Shown here piece by piece: positions 18,358-27,154 of a stretch of DNA of 64,000 nucleotides. The notes under the pieces are model-generated. The model did not search any database, was not told the origin of the DNA, and worked only from the letters and a program-made list of their open reading frames with translations. Where the stretch lies: positions 124,001-188,000 of the forward strand of contig NZ_JACJRQ010000001.1 in the NCBI RefSeq assembly GCF_014697355.1, written 5' to 3'. Made by a program: the position numbers and the translations under genes. The stretch is from Nostoc calcicola FACHB-3891. GTDB lineage: Bacteria; Cyanobacteriota; Cyanobacteriia; Cyanobacteriales; Nostocaceae. The stretch's first letter is position 1. Each line of letters begins with the position of its first letter.

Positions 18358-18438
18358 TCAAAAGTTGCAAAGCGCAAAAATCATGGCTGCTTCTGATCTT
18401 GTTTAAATTCACCTGAAGTTGTTGACAGGAGAAACACA

Positions 18439-19302
18439 ATGCCGGAATTAAAAGCTAAATCGCTGGAAATGAGGACACCCCAAGCAACTAAAACCGCCGT
18501 TCTAGTTATCGGAGGCGCAGAAGACAAAGTTCACGGGCGCGACATCCTAAGAACTTTTTTTGGACGTGCCGGTGCTAGTAAAGGCTATATTACAATTATT
18601 CCATCTGCCTCTCGTGAACCCGCTATCATCGGTGGTCGGTATATTCGGATTTTTGAAGAAATGGGTGCCCAGAAGGTAGAGATTTTAGACATCCGCGAAC
18701 GGGAACAGTGTGAAGCCTCCCAAATCAAAGCATCCTTAGAAGCCTGTAGTGGGGTATTTTTGACAGGAGGAGACCAACTGCGTCTCTGTGGCGTATTGGC
18801 AGATACGCCAGCGATGGAAATTATCCGGCAGCGGGTAAGGTCGGGGCAACTGACCTTAGCAGGCACCAGTGCCGGAGCGGCAGTGATGGGGCATCATATG
18901 ATTGCTGGCGGCGGTAGTGGAGAGTCGCCAAATCGTTCTTTAGTGGATATGGCAACGGGTTTGGGATTTATTCCTGAAGTCATTGTTGACCAACACTTTC
19001 ATAACCGCAATCGGATGGGACGGCTGATTAGTGCGATCGCAGCTCATCCCGATCGCTTAGGTATTGGCATTGACGAAGATACTTGTGCTGTGTTTGAACG
19101 TGATGGCTGGCTACAAGTTATGGGTAAAGGCAGTGTCACCATTGTCGATCCCACTGAGCTAACCCACACCAACGAACCTCACGTCGGTGCTAACGAACCC
19201 CTAACGGTGCATAACTTACGTCTGCATATCCTCAGCTATGGCGATCGCTTCCACCTGTACCAGCGCACTGTATTGCCTGCTGTACACCGAATCTCCAGCT
19301 GA
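18439..19302 (+). CDS. cphB: Cyanophycinase
   Basis: 287 residues of peptidase family S51. CphB degrades the nitrogen reserve cyanophycin to beta-Asp-Arg dipeptides in the cytoplasm. The nucleophile is Ser144 in LAGTSAGAAVMG. Other family blocks are VIGGAEDKVHGRDILRTFFG, IPSASREPAIIGGRYI, FLTGGDQLRL and IVDQHFHNRNRMGRL. An AGGAG sequence sits about 8 bases before the ATG. It is slightly longer than I recall for other cyanophycinases, because of the N-terminal MPELKAKSLE segment; the internal Met11 is an alternative start. cphA follows about 400 bases downstream in the same direction, the usual cyanobacterial cluster. Confidence 0.96.
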   Translation: MPELKAKSLEMRTPQATKTAVLVIGGAEDKVHGRDILRTFFGRAGASKGYITIIPSASREPAIIGGRYIRIFEEMGAQKVEILDIREREQCEASQIKASLEACSGVFLTGGDQLRLCGVLADTPAMEIIRQRVRSGQLTLAGTSAGAAVMGHHMIAGGGSGESPNRSLVDMATGLGFIPEVIVDQHFHNRNRMGRLISAIAAHPDRLGIGIDEDTCAVFERDGWLQVMGKGSVTIVDPTELTHTNEPHVGANEPLTVHNLRLHILSYGDRFHLYQRTVLPAVHRISS

Positions 19303-19700
19303 CGGGATAAAGTATCTGAGGTTACACTGAGTTGACCAGAAATTTTAGATTTGGGATTGGGGATTTTAGATTAAAACAGCTTTTTGGTTTATGGTTCGCC
19401 ACAAAGTCGGCGAAACAAATCTCAAAAAAGCTCGTTTTGCTGCGTAGCGTTATCCCGACTCGGCTGACCTACGCTATCGTAAATCTAATGATTCAGAAAG
19501 CTAAGTACCCTTATGGTCTCTTTCAATCCAAAATCATCAATCTAAAATCCAAAATTGGTTGACCGCTCATTTATTTCTTGTTGTAGAAAAATGATGAGAA
19601 TACCATGTAAAAAGAAAAAACTGTTTGCGATGAACAGTTTAGCGGTCAATTCCAGTAAGAAACTAGAATTTTGGTTCCGAATCTCCATCTACCTATTCCC
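19303..19700 (+). other. cphB-cphA intergenic region
   Basis: About 400 bases holding dispersed repeat sequence (TTTAGATTTGGGATTGGGGATTTTAGATT and CAAAATCATCAATCTAAAATCC, partly complementary) and a small hairpin at about 19618-19642 (AAACTGTT/AACAGTTT). A 76-codon frame lies inside the repeats and is not convincing. A separate cphA promoter probably lies here, but I could not define it. Confidence 0.45.
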
Positions 19701-22406
19701 ATGAGAATCCTCAAGATCCAGACCTTACGCGGCCCAAACTACTGGAGCATTCGACGCCACAAGCTGATCGTCATGCGCCTCGATTTAGAAAACCTTGCCG
19801 AGACGCCCTCGAATGAAATCCCTGGCTTTTACGAAGGATTAGTTGAGGCGCTGCCAAGTCTGGAGGGTCACTATTGTTCCCCTGGCTGTCGTGGTGGTTT
19901 TCTGATGCGAGTGAGAGAAGGCACGATGATGGGCCACATCGTGGAACATGTAGCACTAGAACTCCAAGAATTAGCCGGGATGCATGTCGGCTTTGGCCGG
20001 ACTCGTGAAACTGCTACCCCTGGAATTTACCAAGTAGTGATTGAGTACTTGAATGAGGAAGCAGGACGTTACGCAGGACGAGCAGCGGTGCGGCTGTGCC
20101 AGAGTATCGTCGATCGCGGCCGCTATCCCAAAGCAGAACTAGAGCAAGATATCCAAGACCTGAAAGACTTCAGCCGTGATGCTTCCTTGGGCCCTTCTAC
20201 GGAAGCGATCGTCAAAGAAGCCGAAAAAAGAGGTATTCCTTGGATGGCTCTAGAAGCCCGCTTTTTGATTCAGCTAGGCTACGGCGTCAACCAGAAGCGG
20301 ATGCAGGCAACAATGACTGACAACACCAGCATTCTGGGCGTAGAACTAGCTTGCGACAAAGAAGCCACCAAACGCATCCTCGCAGCCGCTGGTGCCCCAG
20401 TACCCAGAGGCACAACGATCAACTTCTTGGACGATTTGGAAGAAGCCATTGAATACGTCGGCGGCTATCCCATTGTGATTAAGCCCCTTGATGGTAATCA
20501 CGGACGCGGTATCACCATTGATATCAGAACTTGGGAAGAAGCTGAAGCCGCCTATGAAGCTGCTAGACAAGTTTCTCGCTCAATTATTATCGAAAGATAC
20601 TATGTTGGCCGCGACCACAGGGTACTGGTAGTAAACGGCAAAGTAGTCGCAGTAGCCGAACGCGTCCCAGCTCATGTCATTGGTAATGGCAGATCCACTG
20701 TCGCCGAATTGATTGAAGAAACAAACCTTGACCCAAATCGCGGCGAAGGACACGATAACGTCCTGACCAAAATTGAACTAGACCGCACCAGCTATCAACT
20801 CCTAGAAAGGCAAGGCTATACCTTAAACAGCGTTCCCCCAAAAGGTAGTATTTGTTACTTGCGTGCAACCGCCAATTTGAGTACAGGTGGCATTGCCGTA
20901 GACCGCACCGACGAAATCCACCCAGAAAATATCTGGTTGGCACAAAGGGTGGTAAAGATTATCGGTTTGGACATCGCTGGCTTGGATATTGTCACCTCCG
21001 ACATTAGCCGTCCCCTACGAGAAGTCGATGGCGTGATTGTTGAAGTTAACGCTGCTCCGGGCTTTAGGATGCACGTCGCCCCTAGCGTTGGCATTCCCCG
21101 CAACGTCGCTGGCGCGGTGATGGATATGCTGTTTCCCAACGAACAATCTAGCCAAATTCCGATTCTCAGCGTCACGGGTACTAATGGCAAAACCACTACT
21201 ACTCGACTCCTAGCACATATTTATAAGCAGACTGGAAAAGTAGTAGGTTATACGACTACTGACGGAACTTATATCGGTGATTACTTAGTAGAATCTGGCG
21301 ATAACACAGGTCCCCAAAGTGCCCACCTGATCCTGCAAGACCCCACAGTGGAAGTAGCAGTACTAGAAACCGCTCGCGGTGGGATTCTCCGCTCTGGACT
21401 GGGTTTTGAAGCTGCAAATGTGGGTGTAGTGTTAAATGTAGCCGCTGACCACTTAGGAATAGGCGATATAGACACCATCGAGCAGTTAGCTAACCTGAAG
21501 AGCGTAGTCGCAGAAGCCGTATTTCCTGATGGCTATGCAGTGCTGAACGCCGACGATCGCCGCGTCGCCGCCATGTCAGAAAAAACTAAAGCCAACATTG
21601 CTTACTTCACCATGAATCCCGACTCGGACTTGGTGCGGAAGCACATTCAAAAGGGCGGAGTCGCAGCGGTATATGAAAATGGCTATCTGTCCATTGTCAA
21701 AGGCGATTGGACACACCGTATAGAAAGAGCAGAAAATATACCTTTAACAATGGGCGGGCGGGCGCCATTTATGATTGCCAACGCCTTAGCAGCAAGTTTG
21801 GCAGCCTTCGTGCAAAACGTCACAATTGAGCAAATTCGTGCTGGTTTGAAGACCTTCCGGGCTTCCGTGAGTCAAACACCGGGACGGATGAATTTGTTTA
21901 ATTTAGGCAATTACCACGCCTTGGTGGACTATGCCCACAACCCCGCCAGCTACGAAGCTGTCGGTGCTTTCGTGCGGAATTGGACTACCGGACAGCGCAT
22001 TGGCGTAGTTGGTGGTCCTGGCGATCGCCGTGATGAAGATTTTGTCACCTTAGGCAAACTAGCAGCGCAAATTTTTGATTACATCATCGTCAAAGAAGAT
22101 GATGACACTAGGGGAAGGGCGCGGGGATCGGCAGCCCAGTTGATTATTCAAGGCATTAACGAAGTCAAGCCTGAGAGTCGCTATGAATCAATTTTGGATG
22201 AGACACAAGCGATTAACAAAGGCTTAGACATGGCACCAGATAATAGCCTGGTGGTGATTTTACCAGAAAGCGTGAATCGGGCAATTAAATTAATTAGAGG
22301 GCGTGGTGTAGTTAAAGAAGAGACACACCAACAAAATACTAGTACAGCGATCGTTGATTCCCAAAATGGAGTTGCACCTTCTTCTGTAGTCAACACATTG
22401 CTGTAG
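19701..22406 (+). CDS. cphA: Cyanophycin synthetase
   Basis: 901 residues. CphA polymerises aspartate and arginine into cyanophycin using ATP. Three parts are visible: the N-terminal domain (about 1-160, MRILKIQTLRGPNYWSIRR); an ATP-grasp domain (about 210-480, YPIVIKPLDGNHGRGITIDI) that adds Arg; and a Mur-ligase-like domain (about 485-870) with P-loop VTGTNGKTTTTRLL and DYAHNPASYEAV. I use the ATG at 19701 because MRILK is the usual cyanobacterial N-terminus; the frame is open 10 codons further upstream. The complete domain set suggests an active enzyme. It works with cphB and draws on arginine made by argH. Confidence 0.96.
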   Translation: MRILKIQTLRGPNYWSIRRHKLIVMRLDLENLAETPSNEIPGFYEGLVEALPSLEGHYCSPGCRGGFLMRVREGTMMGHIVEHVALELQELAGMHVGFGRTRETATPGIYQVVIEYLNEEAGRYAGRAAVRLCQSIVDRGRYPKAELEQDIQDLKDFSRDASLGPSTEAIVKEAEKRGIPWMALEARFLIQLGYGVNQKRMQATMTDNTSILGVELACDKEATKRILAAAGAPVPRGTTINFLDDLEEAIEYVGGYPIVIKPLDGNHGRGITIDIRTWEEAEAAYEAARQVSRSIIIERYYVGRDHRVLVVNGKVVAVAERVPAHVIGNGRSTVAELIEETNLDPNRGEGHDNVLTKIELDRTSYQLLERQGYTLNSVPPKGSICYLRATANLSTGGIAVDRTDEIHPENIWLAQRVVKIIGLDIAGLDIVTSDISRPLREVDGVIVEVNAAPGFRMHVAPSVGIPRNVAGAVMDMLFPNEQSSQIPILSVTGTNGKTTTTRLLAHIYKQTGKVVGYTTTDGTYIGDYLVESGDNTGPQSAHLILQDPTVEVAVLETARGGILRSGLGFEAANVGVVLNVAADHLGIGDIDTIEQLANLKSVVAEAVFPDGYAVLNADDRRVAAMSEKTKANIAYFTMNPDSDLVRKHIQKGGVAAVYENGYLSIVKGDWTHRIERAENIPLTMGGRAPFMIANALAASLAAFVQNVTIEQIRAGLKTFRASVSQTPGRMNLFNLGNYHALVDYAHNPASYEAVGAFVRNWTTGQRIGVVGGPGDRRDEDFVTLGKLAAQIFDYIIVKEDDDTRGRARGSAAQLIIQGINEVKPESRYESILDETQAINKGLDMAPDNSLVVILPESVNRAIKLIRGRGVVKEETHQQNTSTAIVDSQNGVAPSSVVNTLL

Positions 22407-22463
22407 TCAAAAGTCAAGGGTTAAAAGTCAAGCAGCTAAAAGTTTTTCACCCTTGACCCTTGA

Positions 22464-22637
22464 CTATTGTTTGTCTTGTTCCGGATTGGTTTCCTCACTG
22501 GGAGTTTTCATCTCCTCTTTAAAGCCGCGTAGGGTTTTACCCAGTGCAGTTCCCAGTTCCGGAATTTTTTTTGGACCAAAAATTAGAATAGCTACTATGG
22601 CAATTACACTTATTTCCGGCCATCCCAGTCCAAACAT
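22464..22637 (-). CDS. tatA: Sec-independent translocase subunit TatA/E
   Basis: 57 residues, too short for most gene finders: MFGLGWPEISVIAIVAILIF, then GPKKIPELGTALGKTLRGFK and an acidic tail ending NPEQDKQ. It has the TatA pattern: short periplasmic N-terminus, one transmembrane helix, the FGPKKIPELG hinge and an amphipathic helix. TatA/E proteins form the pore that exports folded proteins bearing twin-arginine signals across plasma and thylakoid membranes. It faces cphA convergently. A repeat-derived AAAGTCAAGGGTTAAAAGTCAAG stretch lies between the two stops. Confidence 0.9.
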   Translation of the reverse strand: MFGLGWPEISVIAIVAILIFGPKKIPELGTALGKTLRGFKEEMKTPSEETNPEQDKQ

Positions 22638-22713
22638 ATAAGTTTCCTCTAGACTACCTGTAATTAACTATAAACATTCATGGGGAAAGAGGGTCTGAGA
22701 ATGTGGATTCGGG

Positions 22714-23109
22714 CTAACCGCTAATCACAGCGATACATTCAATTTCCACCAACACATCCTTAGGTAACCGCGATACCTGGACACAAGCCCGCGCTGGGGC
22801 TGTATTTTCCGGGAAATATTTAGCATAAACGGCATTCACCGCCGCAAAATCATTCATATCAGCCAAAAAAACAGTAGTTTTCACCACATCTTCAAAAGTC
22901 GCCCCAGCTGCTGTGAGGATGGCTTCGAGATTAGCTATTACTTGCTCAGTTTGCTTTTTGACATCATCAGTGTAAACCACATCACCAAGGCGGGGATCGA
23001 TCGCAATTTGTCCAGCTACGAATACAAATTCACCAGAAGCGGCGATCGCTTGATTATAAGGGCCGACTGGTGCGGGTGCGTTATCAGTACGAATTACTTT
23101 ACGAGTCAT
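22714..23109 (-). other. ridA: Possible independent RidA start within the fusion
   Basis: If translation also begins at the internal ATG 23107-23109, a 131-residue standard RidA results. The Shine-Dalgarno upstream (GAGAAAG) is weak. Listed as an alternative reading of the fusion gene and not as a second gene. Confidence 0.4.
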
Positions 23110-23838
23110 AGATATCACTTTCTCTAACGATGCTACCTGTTTACCGATTTCTATTTGGGAGGCGATCGGTTTATAAACCTCTCCATCAGGCATTATCGCA
23201 CCAGTTAGGTCAGCATCTTTAAACGTTGCCCCATAGATATTTGCGCCAGTTAAATTTGCCTTCTTCAGATTTGCACCATCAAGGTTTGCCATCATCAAGT
23301 TTGCATCTGAAAGACAGGCTCTTTCTAGATTTGCTCTTTGGAGACAAGCTTTATTAAGGTTTGCTTCTTTGAAGGAAACCCTGACTAAATCTGCCTCAGC
23401 TAAATCTACCTCTGATAAATTACATTTCTCTAAAGTGACTCCCCGAAGTTTAGCTTTCTGGAGATTTGCACCAGAAAAATTGACTTCAGTTAGCTTTACC
23501 TGAGTAAAGTTTACTCTAGTCAAGTCTGCCCCACTCAGGTTTGCATTATTCAAATTTGCACAACTTAAGTCGGCATCACTCAAATCTGCCCAACTAAGAT
23601 TGGTTGAACAACCCTCTATTCCAACCAAATTTGCATTTGTTAGAGATGCTCTACTGAGATTAGTATTATTAAATTTTGCCCTAGTCAGAGTTGCCTCACT
23701 CAAATCTGCTCCATTCCAATTTGCACCAGATATGTTTATATCACTTAGGTCTGCACCTTTAAGGTCTATGCCTTGCCGATTTTTATCAAACTGCCGTCCC
23801 CCTGCTGCGTATTTTTCCAACAATTCCTCAGCATCCAT
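22714..23838 (-). CDS. Pentapeptide-repeat / RidA fusion protein
   Basis: 374 residues in one frame. Residues about 20-215 are pentapeptide repeats of A(D/N)LXX type ([20 protein letters not shown]), predicted to fold as a right-handed beta-helix. Residues about 244-374 are a complete RidA/YjgF domain ([20 protein letters not shown], later [27 protein letters not shown] and [12 protein letters not shown] with the conserved Arg). RidA deaminates reactive enamines from amino acid metabolism. The RidA part starts with its own Met (ATG 23107-23109) at the standard RidA N-terminus and is full length by itself. This may be a genuine fusion or an upstream gene that lost its stop. Confidence 0.85.
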   Translation of the reverse strand: MDAEELLEKYAAGGRQFDKNRQGIDLKGADLSDINISGANWNGADLSEATLTRAKFNNTNLSRASLTNANLVGIEGCSTNLSWADLSDADLSCANLNNANLSGADLTRVNFTQVKLTEVNFSGANLQKAKLRGVTLEKCNLSEVDLAEADLVRVSFKEANLNKACLQRANLERACLSDANLMMANLDGANLKKANLTGANIYGATFKDADLTGAIMPDGEVYKPIASQIEIGKQVASLEKVISMTRKVIRTDNAPAPVGPYNQAIAASGEFVFVAGQIAIDPRLGDVVYTDDVKKQTEQVIANLEAILTAAGATFEDVVKTTVFLADMNDFAAVNAVYAKYFPENTAPARACVQVSRLPKDVLVEIECIAVISG

Positions 23839-23890
23839 AATGCACCTTTAAATACCACTGACACAGTATAATCACAAAAACTTTGTGTCA

Positions 23891-24005
23891 CAGATATTCT
23901 TCTCCCCTCTTCCTTTGCGTCCTTTGCGTCCTTGGCGGTATCCTTCGGGAAGCCGCTTCGCGTCTACGTTCCCCTACCCGAACCTCGGACGTATCCCATA
24001 ATGCC
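23891..24005. repeat. Left copy of a duplicated flank around the VapBC module
   Basis: Begins CAGATATTCTTCTCCCCTCTT and ends ACCTCGGACGTATCCCATAA plus TGCC. The same two blocks in the same order are found at 24900-24988, where the second block is the 3' end of the Nudix gene. This copy has an extra internal insert with GGGAAGCCGCTTCGCGTCTAC. The toxin-antitoxin pair lies exactly between the two copies. Confidence 0.75.
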
Positions 24006-24082
24006 ATCAGTTCAGCATCTCGATCGCACTCGTATAATACTGTTACGACAGACTGCAAAACATCATTTATGAATAAACCAGA

Positions 24083-24391
24083 ATGAATATTAAAGAATTA
24101 CTCCTCCAAGAAATTGAATCATCCTCAGATGTTCTACTAGCTCAAACCCTAGATTTTTTGCGTTTTCTCAAAACAAAACCAACAAGCGAGGAAATATCTC
24201 TTGACCTGTCAACGGAAAAAAATGATGATACTTCCAATCATCAAACGAAACCGGAAATACAGGAAGCAAGACCAATTCTTAGAGGCTCTAAAGCAGAAGA
24301 CTTGCTAAAATTTGCCGGAACCTGGCAAGGGGATGACTTTGAGAAGTGCTTGCAGCTGGTTTACGAAACCCGTTCCCAGGCTGAATTTTAG
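24083..24391 (+). CDS. Putative VapB-like antitoxin
   Basis: 102 residues, acidic and Ser/Thr-rich in the middle. The N-terminal helix MNIKELLLQEIESSSDVLLA followed by LDFLRFLKTK resembles DUF2281-type cyanobacterial antitoxins. The C-terminal part (ILRGSKAEDLLKFAGTWQGD) is of the kind that binds a PIN toxin. The stop is 2 bases from the toxin ATG, indicating an operon. No DNA-binding motif is obvious. Identification rests on gene pairing and the N-terminal motif. Confidence 0.7.
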   Translation: MNIKELLLQEIESSSDVLLAQTLDFLRFLKTKPTSEEISLDLSTEKNDDTSNHQTKPEIQEARPILRGSKAEDLLKFAGTWQGDDFEKCLQLVYETRSQAEF

Positions 24392-24393
24392 CG

Positions 24394-24837
24394 ATGTACC
24401 TCCTAGATACCAACCATTGTAGCCGGATCATTTTTGGAGAAACAAACGTCATTCGTCGCTTACAAGAACACATCGGCTTAGGGGTTGCAACTAGCGTTAT
24501 TGTGCAAGGTGAACTCCTTTACATGGTGCAAAAATCTTCTCAACAACAAACAAATCTTCGCTTTGTCAGAACTTTTCTGCAAACCATTGATCTTTATCCT
24601 ATTAGTAGAGAGGTTGCCGATATTTACGGTAGCCTCAAAGGAGAAATTGTCGAACATTTTGGTCCCAAAGACAAAGCAAAGCGTAGAAAGTTTACAGTTC
24701 AAGATTTAGGTTTTAGCGATAACGACTTGTGGATAGCATCAACTGCTCTGCACTATCACCTTATCGTTGTCTCAGGGGACAGCGATTTTCAAAGGATACA
24801 ACAGGTGCAAGCCTTAGCATTAGAATCTTGGCTTTGA
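24394..24837 (+). CDS. vapC: PIN-domain toxin (VapC family)
   Basis: 147 residues with a PIN nuclease fold. Acidic metal ligands are D5 (MYLLDTN), E40 (VQGELLYMV), D111 (SDNDLWIA) and D129/D131 (SGDSDF). VapC toxins cleave RNA, often initiator tRNA or rRNA, when released from antitoxin. All catalytic residues are present, so the toxin should be active. It is preceded directly by the antitoxin gene. The pair sits between duplicated flanking sequences, consistent with insertion. Confidence 0.88.
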   Translation: MYLLDTNHCSRIIFGETNVIRRLQEHIGLGVATSVIVQGELLYMVQKSSQQQTNLRFVRTFLQTIDLYPISREVADIYGSLKGEIVEHFGPKDKAKRRKFTVQDLGFSDNDLWIASTALHYHLIVVSGDSDFQRIQQVQALALESWL

Positions 24838-24899
24838 CATCCTCCCAACACCAACCGATTCCTACAGAACATTTACCCAAACTGTATGGTAGAGAACGC

Positions 24900-24988
24900 C
24901 AGATATTCTTCTCCCCTCTTCTCTCTGCGCTCTCTGCGCCTCTGCGGTTCGTCCCTCTACCCCAACCTCGGACGTATCCCATAATGCC
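24900..24988. repeat. Right copy of the duplicated flank around the VapBC module
   Basis: Matches 23891-24005 at both ends (CAGATATTCTTCTCCCCTCTT and AACCTCGGACGTATCCCATA). Its right part codes for the last ten or so residues of the Nudix protein (HYGIRPRLG), so this copy is likely the original locus. Confidence 0.75.
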
Positions 24989-25388
24989 GATATCGCCAAT
25001 AATCCTGCAAAATGCGATCGTGGTCAAAACATAAATTACTCGGCACACGCCAAGACTCAAAAATTCCTACACCCTTAGCATCATCCCCAGCTAGAGGTTC
25101 CCCCATCGCCGTCGCCAAAAACACAATGCTAATGGTATGCTGACGCGGATCGCGATTGGGGTCAGAATACACCAGTAATTGTTCAATTAATTCCACCTGC
25201 AAACCCGTTTCTTCCTCAGCTTCCCGCCGTGCCGCCACTTCCACCGCTTCTCCATAATCCACAAAACCGCCAGGAATAGCCCAACCTAAGGGTGAATTAT
25301 GTCTTTCAATTAACACTATTGGCCGATGAGGTCGATCTACTAGTTCAATGATGATATCAACTGTCGGTGCAGGATTTCGGTAAGACAT
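24957..25388 (-). CDS. Nudix hydrolase
   Basis: 143 residues with a full Nudix box [25 protein letters not shown] at about residues 40-64. The segment [20 protein letters not shown] is typical of ADP-ribose pyrophosphatase-like or NadM-associated Nudix proteins; substrate is not certain. ATG start. Its 3' end is duplicated on the other side of the VapBC module, so the local end of the gene has been involved in a rearrangement but remains intact. Confidence 0.82.
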   Translation of the reverse strand: MSYRNPAPTVDIIIELVDRPHRPIVLIERHNSPLGWAIPGGFVDYGEAVEVAARREAEEETGLQVELIEQLLVYSDPNRDPRQHTISIVFLATAMGEPLAGDDAKGVGIFESWRVPSNLCFDHDRILQDYWRYRHYGIRPRLG

Positions 25389-25526
25389 GGAATTTTAGAT
25401 TTTGGATTTTGGATTTTGGATTAATCGGGTTTGAGGCAAATGACAAATGACAAATGACAAATGACCTGACTTGATTCACCCTGCAAATACTGATGTGTGA
25501 TAAATTCGATGCGATCGCGTAGCATT

Positions 25527-25555
25527 TTGTTGTGGCGATCGCTTGCTCCTATAAT
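25527..25555 (+). promoter_or_regulatory. Putative malQ promoter
   Basis: TTGTTG at 25527-25532 and a perfect TATAAT at 25550-25555 with 17-base spacing, 12 bases upstream of the malQ ATG. The short leader leaves little room for a ribosome site, so the true start of transcription may differ. Confidence 0.4.
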
Positions 25556-25566
25556 TCAGGTTAAAT

Positions 25567-27075
25567 ATGCCTTTTCCTAGATCTAGTGGCATTTTGCTGC
25601 ATCCTACTTCTTTTCCCAGTCGATTTGGCATTGGGGATTTAGGTTTAGAAGCTTATCGCTTCATTGATTTTCTCAAAGAAAGCTATCAACAATATTGGCA
25701 AGTTTTACCTTTAGGACCCACCGGATACGGCAATTCCCCGTATATGTGCTACTCAGCAATGGCGGGAAATCCTCTACTCGTTAGCCCAGAAAAATTGCTA
25801 GAAGAGGGTTTGCTAGTTGAAGAAGACTTTGCTAATTTACCAGCATTTCCGGTGGAAAAGGTAGATTTCGATCGGGTTGTCTCAATTAAAATTGGGCTAC
25901 TCAAAAAAGCCTGTGAAAACTTTAGAGCCAATGCTACGCCTATCCAGCAGAAAGAATTTGCAGGTTTTTGCGACAGCAAAGCTTATTGGCTAGATAATTA
26001 TGCCTTATTTATGGCATTGAAGGATGCTAACGAGGGTGCAAGCTGGCATACATGGGAGCCAGAATTTGTCAAGCGTGAACCCGAAGCATTAGATCGGGTA
26101 CAGCGTCGCCTCAATGGAGAAATTTTTTATTACAAGTTCATCCAATTTGAATTTTTCCGCCAGTGGTCTGACCTGAAAAGTTACGCGAACATGCGCGGTA
26201 TAGACATTATCGGCGATATCCCCATTTACGTAGCTCACGATAGTGCCGATGTATGGGCGCATCCCGAAATTTTTGTCTTAGACGAAGAGACAGGAGTTGC
26301 AGCTCAAATGGCGGGAGTTCCACCAGATTACTTTAGCGCCACCGGTCAATTGTGGGGTAACCCGGTTTATAACTGGGAGGAATTGCAAAAACAAGACTTT
26401 AAGTGGTGGGTACAGCGCTTTGAGGCCATGCTGGATTATGTGGATATAATTCGCATTGACCACTTCCGAGGCTTCGAGGCTTATTGGTCAGTACCCCAAG
26501 GTGAAGAAACAGCCATGAATGGCGAATGGGTGGAAGCGCCTGGAGAAGCTTTTTTTGAAGTGATTAGGCAGAAGTTGGGCAAGCTACCCGTATTGGCCGA
26601 AGATTTGGGAGTAATTACACCAGAGGTAGAAGCACTCCGAGACAAGTTTGAATTTCCCGGAATGAAAGTTTTGCAATTTGCCTTTGGTTCCGATCCCACT
26701 AATCCGTTTTTACCATTCAATTACCCGCGAAATGCTGTAGTTTATACCGGGACTCACGATAATGACACAACCATAGGCTGGTTCAACAGTGCTAATGACA
26801 ACGAAAAGCAAAACTTATTGCTTTATTTAGGTTGTATCAGTCCCGAAGGGGTCCACTGGGATTTAATTCGACTAGCATTGAGTTCCATAGCCAATCAAGC
26901 GATTATTCCTTTGCAAGATGTTTTTGGATTAGGAAACGAAGCGCGGATGAATTTTCCTAGTACCGCTGAGGGTAACTGGGGATGGCGCTATCAAGCAGGG
27001 GCGCTAACAGAGGAATTAAGCTCAAGGCTAAAAGTTCTCACCAGACTTAATGGACGCGCCCCGGAAGAACACTGA
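25567..27075 (+). CDS. malQ: 4-alpha-glucanotransferase (amylomaltase)
   Basis: 502 residues of glycoside hydrolase family 77. It transfers alpha-1,4-glucan segments in glycogen and maltodextrin metabolism. Visible blocks: RSSGILLHPTSFPSRFGIGD at the N-terminus, LPLGPTGYGNSPYMCYSAMAGNP, the nucleophile region IIRIDHFRGFEAYW, the acid/base region PVLAEDLGVITPEVEALRD and the third acidic residue in YTGTHDNDTTIGW. All three catalytic acids are present. Length is standard for plastid/cyanobacterial DPE1-type enzymes. Confidence 0.96.
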   Translation: MPFPRSSGILLHPTSFPSRFGIGDLGLEAYRFIDFLKESYQQYWQVLPLGPTGYGNSPYMCYSAMAGNPLLVSPEKLLEEGLLVEEDFANLPAFPVEKVDFDRVVSIKIGLLKKACENFRANATPIQQKEFAGFCDSKAYWLDNYALFMALKDANEGASWHTWEPEFVKREPEALDRVQRRLNGEIFYYKFIQFEFFRQWSDLKSYANMRGIDIIGDIPIYVAHDSADVWAHPEIFVLDEETGVAAQMAGVPPDYFSATGQLWGNPVYNWEELQKQDFKWWVQRFEAMLDYVDIIRIDHFRGFEAYWSVPQGEETAMNGEWVEAPGEAFFEVIRQKLGKLPVLAEDLGVITPEVEALRDKFEFPGMKVLQFAFGSDPTNPFLPFNYPRNAVVYTGTHDNDTTIGWFNSANDNEKQNLLLYLGCISPEGVHWDLIRLALSSIANQAIIPLQDVFGLGNEARMNFPSTAEGNWGWRYQAGALTEELSSRLKVLTRLNGRAPEEH

Positions 27076-27154
27076 GGAATAGGTGATAGGGAGAGGGGGG
27101 AGAGGAGGGAGATGAGGGAGAAAATACTACATCATCCCCCTCATTCCCCTCATC

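Noticed and set aside
19332-19562. 76-codon frame between cphB and cphA
   Set aside because: Built of TTTAGATT-type repeats at both ends; no ribosome site.
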